Positions 7,743-15,266 are shown, counted from the stretch's first letter. The stretch is 18,481 bases of DNA from an uncultured bacterium (GCA_905215405.1 CAJMQE010000076.1:1-18481); one strand, 5' to 3'. The notes: a model not told the origin generated them from the sequence alone. A program made the numbers and translations.

Positions 7743-7780
7743 AGGACACTTTCCAGTAATCGCTTACTGAAAAATGTCCT
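7743..7780 (-). terminator. Rho-independent terminator downstream of rplM-rpsI
   Basis: Arms 7743-7759 and 7764-7780 pair over 17 positions with two mismatches around a TCGC loop. On the minus strand the hairpin is followed by TTTTTTC, so it terminates transcripts arriving from rpsI, about 140 bases after its stop codon. There is no U-tract on the plus strand, so it is a poorer terminator for the integrase. Confidence 0.75.
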
Positions 7781-7800
7781 ATACATATCATTGATATATT

Positions 7801-7830
7801 TGTTGCATACCTGTTGCATGTGTGTTGCAT
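7801..7830 (+). repeat. Three TGTTGCAT direct repeats with exact 11-bp period (candidate integrase arm sites)
   Basis: TGTTGCAT occurs at 7801-7808, 7812-7819 and 7823-7830, each start 11 bases after the previous one, in the gap between integrase and rpsI. Regularly spaced direct repeats beside an integrase are typical of the arm sites bound by the integrase N-terminal domain. The repeats are seen directly; the function is inferred. Confidence 0.6.
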
Positions 7831-7930
7831 ATCCATCGGATTCCAACACTTCCAAACAAGTTCCACAACTTCTGTAACCCTTGTAAAATGGGCTTTTCTC
7901 GATATCTTCGTTTCCGAAAGACTATCTCTT
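7831..7930. other. Probable attachment region at the 3' end of rpsI
   Basis: The stretch from the integrase-proximal repeats to the rpsI stop codon is where the island meets the core genome. The 3' end of rpsI is a known integration target for ICEs and other elements in Firmicutes. I found no convincing second copy of the rpsI 3' end in the left part of the window, so the core site cannot be delimited and the other boundary appears lost. Confidence 0.35.
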
Positions 7931-8326
7931 TGAGAACTGTGGTGCACGACGAGCTGCTTTGAGACCGTATTTCTTTCTTTCTTTCATTCTTGGATCTCTT
8001 GTTAAGAAACCAGCTTTCTTAAGTGCTGGACGATATTCGTCTGAATCAACCTGCAGAAGGGCTCTAGCGATACCATGTCTGATAGCACCAGCCTGTCCTG
8101 TATATCCGCCACCGTGTACATTAACGATAACATCAAATTTTTCTGTTGTTTCTGTTAATGTTAAAGGCTGACGAACGATTACTTTAAGTGTTTCTAATCC
8201 GAAAAATTCATCAAGACTTCTCTTATTTATTGTAATATTACCTGTACCAGGTACTAAATATACTCTAGCGATACTGCTTTTTCTTCTACCAGTTCCGTAG
8301 AACTTTGCTTTAACTGACTTAGCCAC
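7922..8326 (-). CDS. rpsI: 30S ribosomal protein S9
   Basis: S9 is a small-subunit head protein whose C-terminal tail reaches the P-site tRNA. The 134-residue product has the family's typical length and motifs: YGTGRRKSSIARV near the N-terminus, VHGGGYTGQAGAIRHGIARAL in the middle, and the basic tail ending KAARRAPQFSKR. The start codon is GTG (8324-8326), preceded by AAGGAGGA with a spacing of about eight bases. It lies 28 bases downstream of rplM and is co-transcribed with it, as in nearly all bacteria. Its 3' end borders the mobile island; the coding sequence is complete, so integration has not damaged it. Confidence 0.97.
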   Translation of the reverse strand: MAKSVKAKFYGTGRRKSSIARVYLVPGTGNITINKRSLDEFFGLETLKVIVRQPLTLTETTEKFDVIVNVHGGGYTGQAGAIRHGIARALLQVDSDEYRPALKKAGFLTRDPRMKERKKYGLKAARRAPQFSKR

Positions 8327-8354
8327 TGTTAATTCCTCCTTATTCGTTCCTTAA

Positions 8355-8783
8355 TTAAAATGTTAATACTTCTGGTTTCTGAGCTGCATGATCATGCTCT
8401 GGACCAGCGTATACATGAAGTTTTGTGTACATCTGTCTTCCTAAAGGTCCCTTTGGAAGCATTCCCTTAACAGCGAGTTCAAGTGCTCTTTCAGGTTTTT
8501 TAGCCATCATTTCTTTTAATGTAGTTTCTTTCATACCGCCTACATATTCTGAATGGTTGTAATAGATCTTCTGATCCATTTTCTTACCTGTTACTTTGAT
8601 CTTATCTGCATTGATGATGATAACGTTATCACCTGTATCAATGTGTGGTGTATATGTTGGTTTGTTCTTTCCTCTTAATACGTTTGCAACCTGTGATGCT
8701 AAACGACCTAATGTATATCCTGTAGCGTCAACTACATACCATTTTCTTTCAATTGTTGATGGACTAGCCATAAAACTTTTCAT
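8355..8783 (-). CDS. rplM: 50S ribosomal protein L13
   Basis: L13 is an early-assembly large-subunit protein. The 142-residue product has the normal family length and landmarks: RKWYVVDATGYTLGRLAS at the N-terminus, NVLRGKNKPTYTPHIDTGD, and KGMLPKGPLGRQMYTKLHVY toward the C-terminus. It starts at ATG 8781-8783 with AGGAGGT six bases upstream. It is the first gene of the rplM-rpsI transcript and follows a long 5' leader with a consensus promoter, fitting L13-type autoregulation known in Firmicutes. There is nothing unusual in the protein. Confidence 0.97.
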   Translation of the reverse strand: MKSFMASPSTIERKWYVVDATGYTLGRLASQVANVLRGKNKPTYTPHIDTGDNVIIINADKIKVTGKKMDQKIYYNHSEYVGGMKETTLKEMMAKKPERALELAVKGMLPKGPLGRQMYTKLHVYAGPEHDHAAQKPEVLTF

Positions 8784-8960
8784 TGGTTTACCTCCTGAAA
8801 ATTAATATTAACTTGTTATATGATAAATGCTTATCCGGGGCAGGTTAAGCAAATTCAACGATTTTACAAAAACCCAATCCGATTCCATATCTGAAATACT
8901 TCACTGATATGATCGTAATATTTACATAAAAGTAGCGTAGCATATCCAGCCACGTCACAT
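8784..8960 (-). ncRNA. 5' leader of rplM-rpsI, candidate L13 leader RNA
   Basis: About 180 nt separate the predicted transcription start (near 8960) from rplM. Firmicutes rplM-rpsI operons often carry an L13-binding leader that feeds back on expression. A hairpin is visible near the gene (TGCTTA at 8828-8833 pairing with TAAGCA at 8846-8851, with a GC-rich loop). I cannot check the full Rfam consensus by eye, so the identity rests on position and length. Confidence 0.5.
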
Positions 8961-8966
8961 TAGTAA

Positions 8967-8995
8967 ATTATATAACACGACTCCGCGTGTGTCAA
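8967..8995 (-). promoter_or_regulatory. Consensus sigmaA promoter of rplM-rpsI
   Basis: On the minus strand a perfect TTGACA (8990-8995) and a perfect TATAAT (8967-8972) are separated by 17 bases. It lies about 185 bases upstream of rplM and should drive strong constitutive expression. Confidence 0.9.
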
Positions 8996-9305
8996 TGGTT
9001 TTTCCAATTTTTCTACACCAAAACCCATGCTTTTTTCCACAAAAATGATACAATCATTTGCAATTATCCACTAACACTAGCCTAAAACTCCACATGATGC
9101 TTCTTTTATGGTGTATAACCATGTTTTTTTATGATTTTCCCTTTGTATTTTTGACATAAAACAAAAAATTTACACGAAAAAAAGAAATCAGATAAAGTTA
9201 TCAACAGGATTCCTGTATTTATCCCTTTTCCTAACACAGGATTGTTGAAAACTCATCTGATTATTTTTATTTGTGTGGATCATTTTGCTATCAAGCTGAA
9301 CTCTT
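8996..9305. other. Intergenic region between truA and the rplM promoter
   Basis: About 310 AT-rich bases have no coding sequence I can support. They contain the imperfect truA terminator (9186-9262) and two single-mismatch DnaA-box-like 9-mers (9064-9072 and 9198-9206), which alone do not make a replication origin. Confidence 0.5.
9186..9262 (-). terminator. Long imperfect inverted repeat, probable truA terminator
   Basis: Nested arms pair in order: AATCAGAT (9186-9193) with ATCTGATT (9255-9262), TCAACA (9201-9206) with TGTTGA (9243-9248), and ATTCCTGT (9209-9216) with ACAGGAT (9236-9242). On the minus strand the outer arm is followed by TTCTTTTTTTC. The position, 44 bases after the truA stop, suits a terminator, though the stem is interrupted. 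Confidence 0.5.
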
Positions 9306-10046
9306 TTATAGATATTCGATTTGTACCAAAGTCAGTCCCTGCGGTGGTGCTGTTGGTCCCGCAACCGTTCTGTCACAGGAATCGAGCATTTCCCCTACTT
9401 TTTCCGGTGTCATTCTCTTGCTTCCGACTTGAATCAGTGTTCCGGCTATGATGCGCACCATATTGTACAAAAAACCATTTCCACGAACCTGAATGGTAAC
9501 CACCTGATCAGAACTTTTGCTGACATGAATACTGTAAATGGTACGTACTGTCGTTTCTGTCTGCGTTTTTACACTACAAAAGCTTTTAAAATCATGTTCG
9601 CCAACCAAATATGCTCCAGCTTTCTCCATTGCTTCCACATCCAGATCATAAGGATAGAAATAAGTATCAATGCGCTTTAATGGCATTGGTAATCTGGTAT
9701 TTAAAATCTTATATTCGTAGGTCTTCCTTGTATCACAATGTCTTGGATGAAAATCAGGTGCGACCTCCTGCGATTCCTGTACCGCCACATCTTCTGGCAG
9801 CAGTCTGTTCAACGCATACGCAAATCGTTCTCCAGGAATTGTGGAATCCGTATCAAAAACAGCCACATTTCCCTGCGCATGTACCCCTGAATCAGTTCGA
9901 CTTGCGCCGATGATTCTGATTGGTGTGCCTAACAGCTTTGTGAGTGCATCATTCAACACTTTCTCTACAGTAATTGCATTCGGCTGAATCTGCCAGCCAC
10001 AATAATTCGTTCCATCGTATGCAACTACGAGCTTTACTCTTTTCAA
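9306..10046 (-). CDS. truA: tRNA pseudouridine(38-40) synthase TruA
   Basis: TruA converts uridines 38, 39 and 40 in the tRNA anticodon arm to pseudouridine. The 246-residue protein has the usual length. It begins VKLVVAYDGTNYCGWQIQ, contains ASRTDSGVHAQGNVA with the catalytic aspartate in RTDSG, KTYEYKILN, and GNGFLYNMVRIIAGTL near the C-terminus, all hallmarks of the family. The start is TTG (10044-10046), which overlaps the TGA stop of ecfT by four bases (TTGA), indicating translational coupling. The ecfA1-ecfA2-ecfT-truA order is widespread in Firmicutes. An imperfect terminator follows. Confidence 0.96.
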   Translation of the reverse strand: MKRVKLVVAYDGTNYCGWQIQPNAITVEKVLNDALTKLLGTPIRIIGASRTDSGVHAQGNVAVFDTDSTIPGERFAYALNRLLPEDVAVQESQEVAPDFHPRHCDTRKTYEYKILNTRLPMPLKRIDTYFYPYDLDVEAMEKAGAYLVGEHDFKSFCSVKTQTETTVRTIYSIHVSKSSDQVVTIQVRGNGFLYNMVRIIAGTLIQVGSKRMTPEKVGEMLDSCDRTVAGPTAPPQGLTLVQIEYL

Positions 10047-10858
10047 ATCCAGTTTCCTCCAAGGAAAATTTTAATGACGATCATAATAGCAAGGTATGCC
10101 AAAAGTGTCAGATATCCGAGTCTATCGATTTTCTGATACTTTAATGGTTTCATTTTGGTTCTTCCCTCACTGCCATGGTAACAACGTGCTTCCATCGCCA
10201 TTGCCAGTTCATTTGCACGACGAAATGCTGATACAAATAATGGCACAAGTACAGGAATCATTGCTTTCGCTCTATTTATGATATTTCCATGTTCGAAATC
10301 AGCACCTCTTGCTGTCTGTGCTTTCATGATCTTATCCGTTTCTTCAATCAGAATTGGAATAAAACGAAGTGCAATTGACATCATCATTGCAATTTCATGA
10401 ACAGGAATACGAAATACATTTAAAAATCCGAGACTTTTTTCAAGTCCATCTGTCAGATTATTCGGAGTCGTCGTCAATGTCATAAGTGACGATCCAATAA
10501 TCAGATACATAAGTCTGACTACCATAAAAATAGCCGTGATCAGACCTTCTTTGGTTATGGTCAGCTTCCATATGGTAATCAAAGGTTGTCCATCTGTCAG
10601 AAACAGATTAAATGCAGCACTGAAAATCAACAGAAACAGAACTGCCTTCAAACCTTTAATCATAAATTTGAACGGTACCTTGGAAACCTTTATGACAGCA
10701 CCAAGAAAAACAGTTGCTGCAAGATACAGCCACAGATTTCTGCCCAGGAACAGGGAAATGATAAATACCATCGTGCCAAATAATTTTACTCGCGGATCCA
10801 TTCTATGTATCACGGAATCCGTCTGATAATATTGTCCTATTGTAATATCTCTAATCAT
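10043..10858 (-). CDS. ecfT: Energy-coupling factor transporter transmembrane protein EcfT
   Basis: EcfT is the membrane scaffold of group II ECF transporters, joining the EcfA1/EcfA2 ATPases to interchangeable vitamin- or metal-binding S components. The 271-residue product has several hydrophobic helices (about residues 28-60, 68-88, 108-128, 155-172 and 242-264). Two C-terminal coupling motifs on the ATPase-contacting helices are visible: ARG at 183-185 (QTARGADFE) and ARC at 224-226 (MEARCYHG), the second a variation on the usual Ala-Arg-Gly. DPRVKLFGT near residue 21 is typical of the family. The ATG is two bases after the ecfA2 stop, with GAGGATAG as ribosome binding site, and the end overlaps truA, so it is firmly in the operon. 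No S-component gene is in this window. Confidence 0.95.
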   Translation of the reverse strand: MIRDITIGQYYQTDSVIHRMDPRVKLFGTMVFIISLFLGRNLWLYLAATVFLGAVIKVSKVPFKFMIKGLKAVLFLLIFSAAFNLFLTDGQPLITIWKLTITKEGLITAIFMVVRLMYLIIGSSLMTLTTTPNNLTDGLEKSLGFLNVFRIPVHEIAMMMSIALRFIPILIEETDKIMKAQTARGADFEHGNIINRAKAMIPVLVPLFVSAFRRANELAMAMEARCYHGSEGRTKMKPLKYQKIDRLGYLTLLAYLAIMIVIKIFLGGNWI

Positions 10859-10860
10859 GT

Positions 10861-11712
10861 CTATCCTCTATTCAAAGCGTGTAAAATGCTTTTCTTTGCC
10901 TCTTCCACTGTGATTGCTGTCGTATCTACTGCATAACCTGCATTTCTCAAATCATTCATGATGTAGGTTACTTCCGGTGCAGCCAGACCAACATTTTCAA
11001 GTTCCTTATAATGCTGGAATACCTTCTTTGGTGTATCATCAAAGATCAGTTCTCCTTTATTCATGACCATAATTCTATCCACATAACGAGCCACATCTTC
11101 CATGCTATGAGACACAAGAATGACCGTAATATGCATTTCATCATGCAGTTTTTTAATATAGCCAAGAATTTCATCACGACCCTTTGGATCAAGCCCTGCT
11201 GTTGGTTCATCCAGAATCAGGACGTCCGGTTTCATGGCCAGAACACCGGCAATTGCAACCCTTCTTCTCTGTCCTCCAGACAGATCAAATGGTGACTGAT
11301 AGTAGAGATTTTCCTCCAGTCCTACCATTCTAAGTGCTTCAAACGCACGCAGATCTACTTCTTTCTTTGGCAGACCAAGATTCTTTGGTCCAAATGAAAC
11401 ATCCTTGAAAATATCTGTTTCAAACAGCTGATGCTCAGGATATTGGAACACAAGTCCCACCTTACTTCTCAGCTCTTTCATATTGTAATCTTTATCGTAA
11501 ATATCCTGTCCATTAAAGTAAATGCTTCCACTTGTTGCCTTGATCAACCCATTCAGATGCTGGGTAAGCGTAGACTTTCCAGAACCTGTATGACCGATCA
11601 ATCCAATAAAGTCTCCATCTTCAATGACACAGTTTACATTCTTTAGCGCCTGCTTTTCAAAGCCCGACCCAATCTCGTATGTATAACACAAATCTTTTAT
11701 CATTAATGACAT
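10861..11712 (-). CDS. ecfA2: ECF transporter ATP-binding protein EcfA2
   Basis: One of the two ABC ATPases powering ECF-type vitamin uptake; it pairs with EcfA1 under EcfT at the inner face of the membrane. In 283 residues it shows Walker A GHTGSGKST, Q-loop LVFQYPEHQLF, signature LSGGQRRRVAIAG, Walker B VLILDEPTAGLDP and the H-loop in LVSHSMEDV. The YPEHQLF Q-loop and final position before ecfT favour EcfA2 over EcfA1. The start ATG (11710-11712) has only a weak GGAAG upstream; a second in-frame ATG three codons later is possible. It is separated from ecfA1 by 367 bases that are mostly a tandem repeat, where these genes are usually adjacent. Confidence 0.94.
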   Translation of the reverse strand: MSLMIKDLCYTYEIGSGFEKQALKNVNCVIEDGDFIGLIGHTGSGKSTLTQHLNGLIKATSGSIYFNGQDIYDKDYNMKELRSKVGLVFQYPEHQLFETDIFKDVSFGPKNLGLPKKEVDLRAFEALRMVGLEENLYYQSPFDLSGGQRRRVAIAGVLAMKPDVLILDEPTAGLDPKGRDEILGYIKKLHDEMHITVILVSHSMEDVARYVDRIMVMNKGELIFDDTPKKVFQHYKELENVGLAAPEVTYIMNDLRNAGYAVDTTAITVEEAKKSILHALNRG

Positions 11713-11780
11713 ACTTTCTGTTCTTCCTTTCCACCCCTGTATACTTACATATCTTTCACTGTAAATATTCTAATATTATC

Positions 11781-12000
11781 TTTCATTCTAAATATTTTAT
11801 CATTCTAGATATTCTATCATTCTAAATACTCTATCATTCTAGATATTCTATCATTCTAAATACTCTATCATTTTGATATACTATCATTCTAGATATTTTG
11901 TCATTCTAGTTATTCAATCATTCTAGTTATTCTATCATTCTAGATATTCTACCATTCTAGATATTTTGTCATTCTAGTTATTCTATCATTCTAGATATTC
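11781..12000. repeat. 17-bp minisatellite, 13 units, between ecfA1 and ecfA2
   Basis: Thirteen head-to-tail copies of a 17-bp unit, consensus TATCATTCTAGATATTC, run from 11781 to 12000; a degenerate fourteenth copy may extend to 12017. All but one copy (11866-11881, 16 bp) are 17 bp. Variation is mainly AGATATTC versus AAATACTC or AGTTATTC in the second half, and some neighbours repeat as 34-bp pairs, pointing to slippage or unequal exchange. Seventeen is not a multiple of three and stops occur, so it is not coding. Most units contain the palindrome TCTAGA. It fills most of the 367-bp gap (11713-12079) in the ecf operon. Confidence 0.92.
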
Positions 12001-12079
12001 TATCCTTATCTACAATCTGACAGATCCATAACAAATCCGCAACATGATATATATTCATTTTCAGGGCCTTATTAACTTT

Positions 12080-12928
12080 TCAGACTCTTTTTAATGCCTG
12101 AATCAGTTCTTCATTCGTCAGAATACCATCTGGAAGTGGAACGCCACTCTTTTTCAACTCGTAAGCCAATTCAGTTACCTGTGGTACATCGAGTCTTAAT
12201 TCCTTTAAACGCTCTACCTGGGAGAAGATTTCTTTTGGAGTTCCTTCCATGACAACTTTTCCCTCATCCATAACAAATATCTTATCTGCATCTATAACTT
12301 CACGCATGTAATGCGTAATCAGTATTACTGTGACCCCCTCCTGCTCATTCAGTGCATGCAGGGTATCTATAACTTCTTTTCTACCGAGTGGATCCAGCAT
12401 CGCTGTTGGTTCATCCAGAATAATACATTTTGGTTTCATTGCCACAATAGATGCAATTGCCACTCTCTGTTTCTGTCCGCCGGATAATTTATTTGGAGAA
12501 GACTTACGATATTCATACATACCGACAGCCTTCAGGCTCTTCTCGACCCGTTCCCAGATCTCATCCGTTGGAACACCGATATTTTCAGGTCCAAACCCAA
12601 CTTCTTCCTCGACCAGTGTACAAATGATCTGGTTGTCCGGATTCTGAAATACCATTCCTGCAGTCTGTCTGATATCAAGTGTTTTATCCTCATCCTTTGT
12701 ATCCATTCCATCCACGAATAACGTTCCCTCTGTAGGATAGAGAATTGCATTGATATGCTTTGCAAATGTTGATTTTCCAGAGCCATTGTGTCCAAGAATT
12801 GCAATGAACTGTCCCTGTTCCACTTCAATATTGACATTATCTACTGCTTTTGTAATTGCTTCGACATTTCCTTCTTCGTCTCTGCGTATATATTCAAATG
12901 TAAGATTTTTCGCTTTTACTATTCCCAT
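12080..12928 (-). CDS. ecfA1: ECF transporter ATP-binding protein EcfA1
   Basis: The first ABC ATPase of the ECF module, 282 residues. Motifs in order: Walker A GHNGSGKST, Q-loop MVFQNPDNQIICTLVEEEVGFGPEN, signature LSGGQKQRVAIAS, Walker B CIILDEPTAMLDP and H-loop LITHYMREV. The FQNPDNQ Q-loop followed by VEEEVGFGPEN is the typical EcfA1 pattern, and it is the first of the three ecf genes. AAGGTG lies about ten bases before the ATG. A promoter-like extended -10 upstream (13010-13015) suggests the ecf genes are transcribed independently of the ribosomal operon. Its substrate range depends on S components encoded elsewhere. Confidence 0.95.
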   Translation of the reverse strand: MGIVKAKNLTFEYIRRDEEGNVEAITKAVDNVNIEVEQGQFIAILGHNGSGKSTFAKHINAILYPTEGTLFVDGMDTKDEDKTLDIRQTAGMVFQNPDNQIICTLVEEEVGFGPENIGVPTDEIWERVEKSLKAVGMYEYRKSSPNKLSGGQKQRVAIASIVAMKPKCIILDEPTAMLDPLGRKEVIDTLHALNEQEGVTVILITHYMREVIDADKIFVMDEGKVVMEGTPKEIFSQVERLKELRLDVPQVTELAYELKKSGVPLPDGILTNEELIQALKRV

Positions 12929-13009
12929 GATTCTCTTTCACCTTACTTAACTTTTGTTTTTTGTATACGAAACAATTTCTGGCTTTCCCGTGGAAAACCA
13001 ATTTTATAA

Positions 13010-13018
13010 ATCATAGCA
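13010..13018 (-). promoter_or_regulatory. Possible extended -10 promoter for the ecf operon
   Basis: TGCTATGAT on the minus strand (hexamer at 13010-13015) matches an extended -10 (TGnTATAAT) except for one base. No good -35 stands at 17 bases, so the call is tentative. It lies about 80 bases upstream of ecfA1 and after the HD-protein stop. Confidence 0.35.
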
Positions 13019-13067
13019 TATATATCTGAAAAATAACACCGGTTTCTTGACAAACATCATTAATTTT

Positions 13068-14321
13068 CTATAAATTATGAGATTCCACTTTTAAATCATC
13101 ATATTTTGTCAATTGATGCGTTTTGCCAAATCGTAGATCAATATCCCTACAAATTTCCCCATCGATCAGCCCCTGCTCTGCCATGTCGTACAGAATTTCC
13201 ATTGAAATTTCATGCGACATTCCAGATTTATAAGGACGTTCTTCTGTAAGTGCCTGATAAATGTCCAGACATGCCATCAGACGTTCTTTCTGCCCCAGTT
13301 CGCTGGCTTTCTTTCCAAATGGATATCCACTACCATCAAGCTTTTCATGGTGCATACAGGCCCAGCTGGTGACATCCTCAAGACCTTCTATTTTCGATAA
13401 AATGTCATAAGAATATTTTGCATGATTTTTTATATAAATGTATTCTTTTGCTGTCAGTTTATCTGGTTTTTCCAGTACATTGCTGTTAATGATCACTTTT
13501 CCGATATCATGTAATGCGCCTGCCAGATACATCTTCCCTATTGTCTCTTCATCAAAACCATAGTACTCTGACATGATCTTTGCTTTTTCAGCGATTCCAA
13601 TAGAATGTTTCTTTGTAAATTCCGATTTATAATCTATGATCTCAGCAAAAATGCCAGCAATATGGATCAAATCAGCTTCGTCAAATTCATCAAATCTGAC
13701 AGGAATACTTTCTTTTACCATCTGATCAATTGATGTATCCTGCAATAGCAGAAAACGGTGTGGAGAAAATATAGTCAGGAACAGATTTACATGCTCCTCT
13801 GCAAATACAGTGCCACTTCTTTCCTGTAGATACTCTTTAACATTCTGATATTTATTATTCTCTTTTTCACCAAGATTACAATCAATATCAAGAATATCTG
13901 CAAAATGAATCAGCTGTGCAAAGAGCGGTGTTTCTTCCTGTAGAAGACCAAAGCATCCGCTTCCGTCCGCATTTTCATGATGATACAGAATTGCTCCTCT
14001 GACATCTGTATGAAATGGAAATCCAGTGATATTCTTTTCCCCCATTTCACAGTGAATCGCCAGCTCCTCTTTACTGGAATTCTCCAGTCGTTCCCGGTTG
14101 ATCTCCGTTTTAATATATTGTGCAAGTGCATTATCATGTAAGATAGCACAGGCAGCCAGATCAATTAACTCATCCGTCGTCAGATTGCACTGTTTGCCCA
14201 TCTCAGTCGCAATCAATGCTACTCTCTTTGAATGATTCGTTGCTACTCCGAGCAGTTCTCTTTCCACGCAGTCCAATGCATAGGAAATCGCATATAAAAT
14301 ACTATTAAAGTTAATAATCAT
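13068..14321 (-). CDS. Tandem HD-domain protein, C-terminal HD-GYP (putative cyclic-di-nucleotide phosphodiesterase)
   Basis: A 417-residue soluble protein with two related metal-binding hydrolase domains and no sensor or receiver domain. The N-terminal copy (about 25-150) has LHD (61-63) and HHENADGSGCFG (114-125), a divergent HD-GYP-like block. The C-terminal copy (about 238-400) is canonical: HDIGK (271-275) and HHEKLDGSGYP (324-334), followed by a helix with RLMACLDIYQALTEERPY. HD-GYP proteins hydrolyse cyclic di-GMP and some other cyclic dinucleotides; the C-terminal domain probably does so, while the first may be regulatory or weak. It sits alone between rplQ and ecfA1 with its own promoter, and GAAGGG precedes the ATG. 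Its role at this locus is unknown. Confidence 0.85.
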   Translation of the reverse strand: MIINFNSILYAISYALDCVERELLGVATNHSKRVALIATEMGKQCNLTTDELIDLAACAILHDNALAQYIKTEINRERLENSSKEELAIHCEMGEKNITGFPFHTDVRGAILYHHENADGSGCFGLLQEETPLFAQLIHFADILDIDCNLGEKENNKYQNVKEYLQERSGTVFAEEHVNLFLTIFSPHRFLLLQDTSIDQMVKESIPVRFDEFDEADLIHIAGIFAEIIDYKSEFTKKHSIGIAEKAKIMSEYYGFDEETIGKMYLAGALHDIGKVIINSNVLEKPDKLTAKEYIYIKNHAKYSYDILSKIEGLEDVTSWACMHHEKLDGSGYPFGKKASELGQKERLMACLDIYQALTEERPYKSGMSHEISMEILYDMAEQGLIDGEICRDIDLRFGKTHQLTKYDDLKVESHNL

Positions 14322-14371
14322 AAGTTACCCTTCCGCGTCTGGCTGTTCCAGCACAAAACCATAATATATGT

Positions 14372-14400
14372 ATTATACCATTAAGTCTCACTTATGAAAA
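14372..14400 (-). promoter_or_regulatory. Candidate promoter of the HD-GYP gene
   Basis: Minus-strand TTTTCA (14395-14400) and a perfect TATAAT (14372-14377) are 17 bases apart, giving a leader of about 45 bases before the ATG at 14319-14321. The -35 matches four of six. It lies downstream of the rplQ terminator, as needed for independent expression. Confidence 0.6.
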
Positions 14401-14480
14401 TAACAATTCTATTTAATCCACAGGAAAACACTGTATTTGTAACCTTATGCACACGAATCAATGTTTTCCTCTACATTAAA

Positions 14481-14514
14481 AAAACAGAGAAATGATTACT
14501 CATTTCTCTGTTTT
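14481..14514 (-). terminator. Rho-independent terminator of the rpmJ-rplQ operon
   Basis: A perfect 15-bp inverted repeat (14481-14495 and 14500-14514) has a TTAC loop. On the minus strand the right arm is followed by more T residues, giving an uninterrupted U-tract. It begins ten bases past the rplQ stop codon. Confidence 0.92.
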
Positions 14515-14523
14515 ATATACGAA

Positions 14524-15060
14524 TTAAACTAATTCAAGAATAACTTCCATAGCTGCATCGCCTTTTCTTAAACCGATTTTAACGATTCTTGTATATCCAC
14601 CCTTACGGTCAACATACTTAGGAGCGATTTCATCAAATAACTTAGCTGCTAAGTCAACTTCTTTTGTATTCTTCTTCTTGCCAGCAACTGCTGTAGGAAC
14701 TTCTGTTACTGTGTAAAGTTCGTTAAGCATAAGCTTTCTAGCATGAAGACGTGAAGGTTTGTCTTTTTTGATAGTTTTTTCAACGTTTTCGTAAACAGTT
14801 ACTTTCTTACCGTCTTTAACTTCTTTAACTCTCTTACCTTCGCTATCTTTTTTAGCAACCTTAGCTGTTACAGTTACTTCTTCAAAGTTGTCTTTTTCTT
14901 TAACTGCTAATGCAATAAGTTTTTCTGCAACTTTTCTTACTTCTTTAGCTCTAGCTTCAGTAGTAACGATCTTACCATTGTTGATAAGTGCTGTTACCTG
15001 GTTTCTGATTAAAGCTTTTCTCTGGCTTGATGTTTTACCAAGTTTTCTATATTTTGCCAT
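14524..15060 (-). CDS. rplQ: 50S ribosomal protein L17, with lineage-type insertion
   Basis: L17 is a large-subunit protein near the exit tunnel. The N-terminus (YRKLGKTSSQRKALIRNQV, then TTEARAKEVRKVAEKLI) and C-terminus (GGYTRIVKIGLRKGDAAMEVILEL) are canonical. The product is 178 residues against about 115-130 in most bacteria. The extra length is a lysine-rich, charged segment at roughly 57-103 (AKKDSEGKRVKEVKDGKK and neighbours) and a smaller one around 117-133. Both lie between conserved blocks without frameshift, so this is a real insertion, as I recall from other Lachnospiraceae L17 proteins. A GGAGGT site precedes the ATG. It is the last gene of the ribosomal operon but is separated from rpoA by 242 structured bases. 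Confidence 0.95.
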   Translation of the reverse strand: MAKYRKLGKTSSQRKALIRNQVTALINNGKIVTTEARAKEVRKVAEKLIALAVKEKDNFEEVTVTAKVAKKDSEGKRVKEVKDGKKVTVYENVEKTIKKDKPSRLHARKLMLNELYTVTEVPTAVAGKKKNTKEVDLAAKLFDEIAPKYVDRKGGYTRIVKIGLRKGDAAMEVILELV

Positions 15061-15196
15061 TTTTAATTACCTCCGAATGGGAACGCATATCATGCATCTT
15101 CGGTCTTACTATATATGCGCTTTGTAGTTCATAAACTATAAAAGTATCAAAGCAGAATTATCACGGACATCTCATACCCGGATAATCCCGCTCCCA

Positions 15197-15266
15197 GGAC
15201 AAGGGCTGTGCCTTGTACCCGTAATAACCACCTTGCAGATCCAAACAGATGGCAAGGCTGGTTATT
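15197..15266 (-). ncRNA. Structured intergenic RNA between rpoA and rplQ (two hairpins)
   Basis: The 242-base rpoA-rplQ gap contains two strong inverted repeats. AATAACCACCTTGC (15223-15236) pairs with GCAAGG (15252-15257) and TGGTTATT (15259-15266), interrupted by one bulged base. ACAAGG (15199-15204) pairs with CCTTGT (15211-15216). On the minus strand neither is followed by a U-tract, so neither looks like a terminator for the operon. They could be a processing or stability signal, an attenuator, or a small repeat element. Structure is seen; function is unknown. Confidence 0.5.

Noticed and set aside
9064..9206. Two DnaA-box-like 9-mers suggesting an origin
   Set aside because: Each has one mismatch, there are only two, and dnaA/dnaN are absent; chance occurrence in AT-rich DNA is likely.
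8996..9305. tRNA or other stable RNA gene between truA and rplM
   Set aside because: No cloverleaf or GTTCRA-type T-loop was seen; only AT-rich sequence and a terminator-like repeat.
11781..12017. Repeat array considered as a CRISPR array
   Set aside because: The 17-bp units are directly adjacent with no unique spacers and there are no cas genes; it is a minisatellite.
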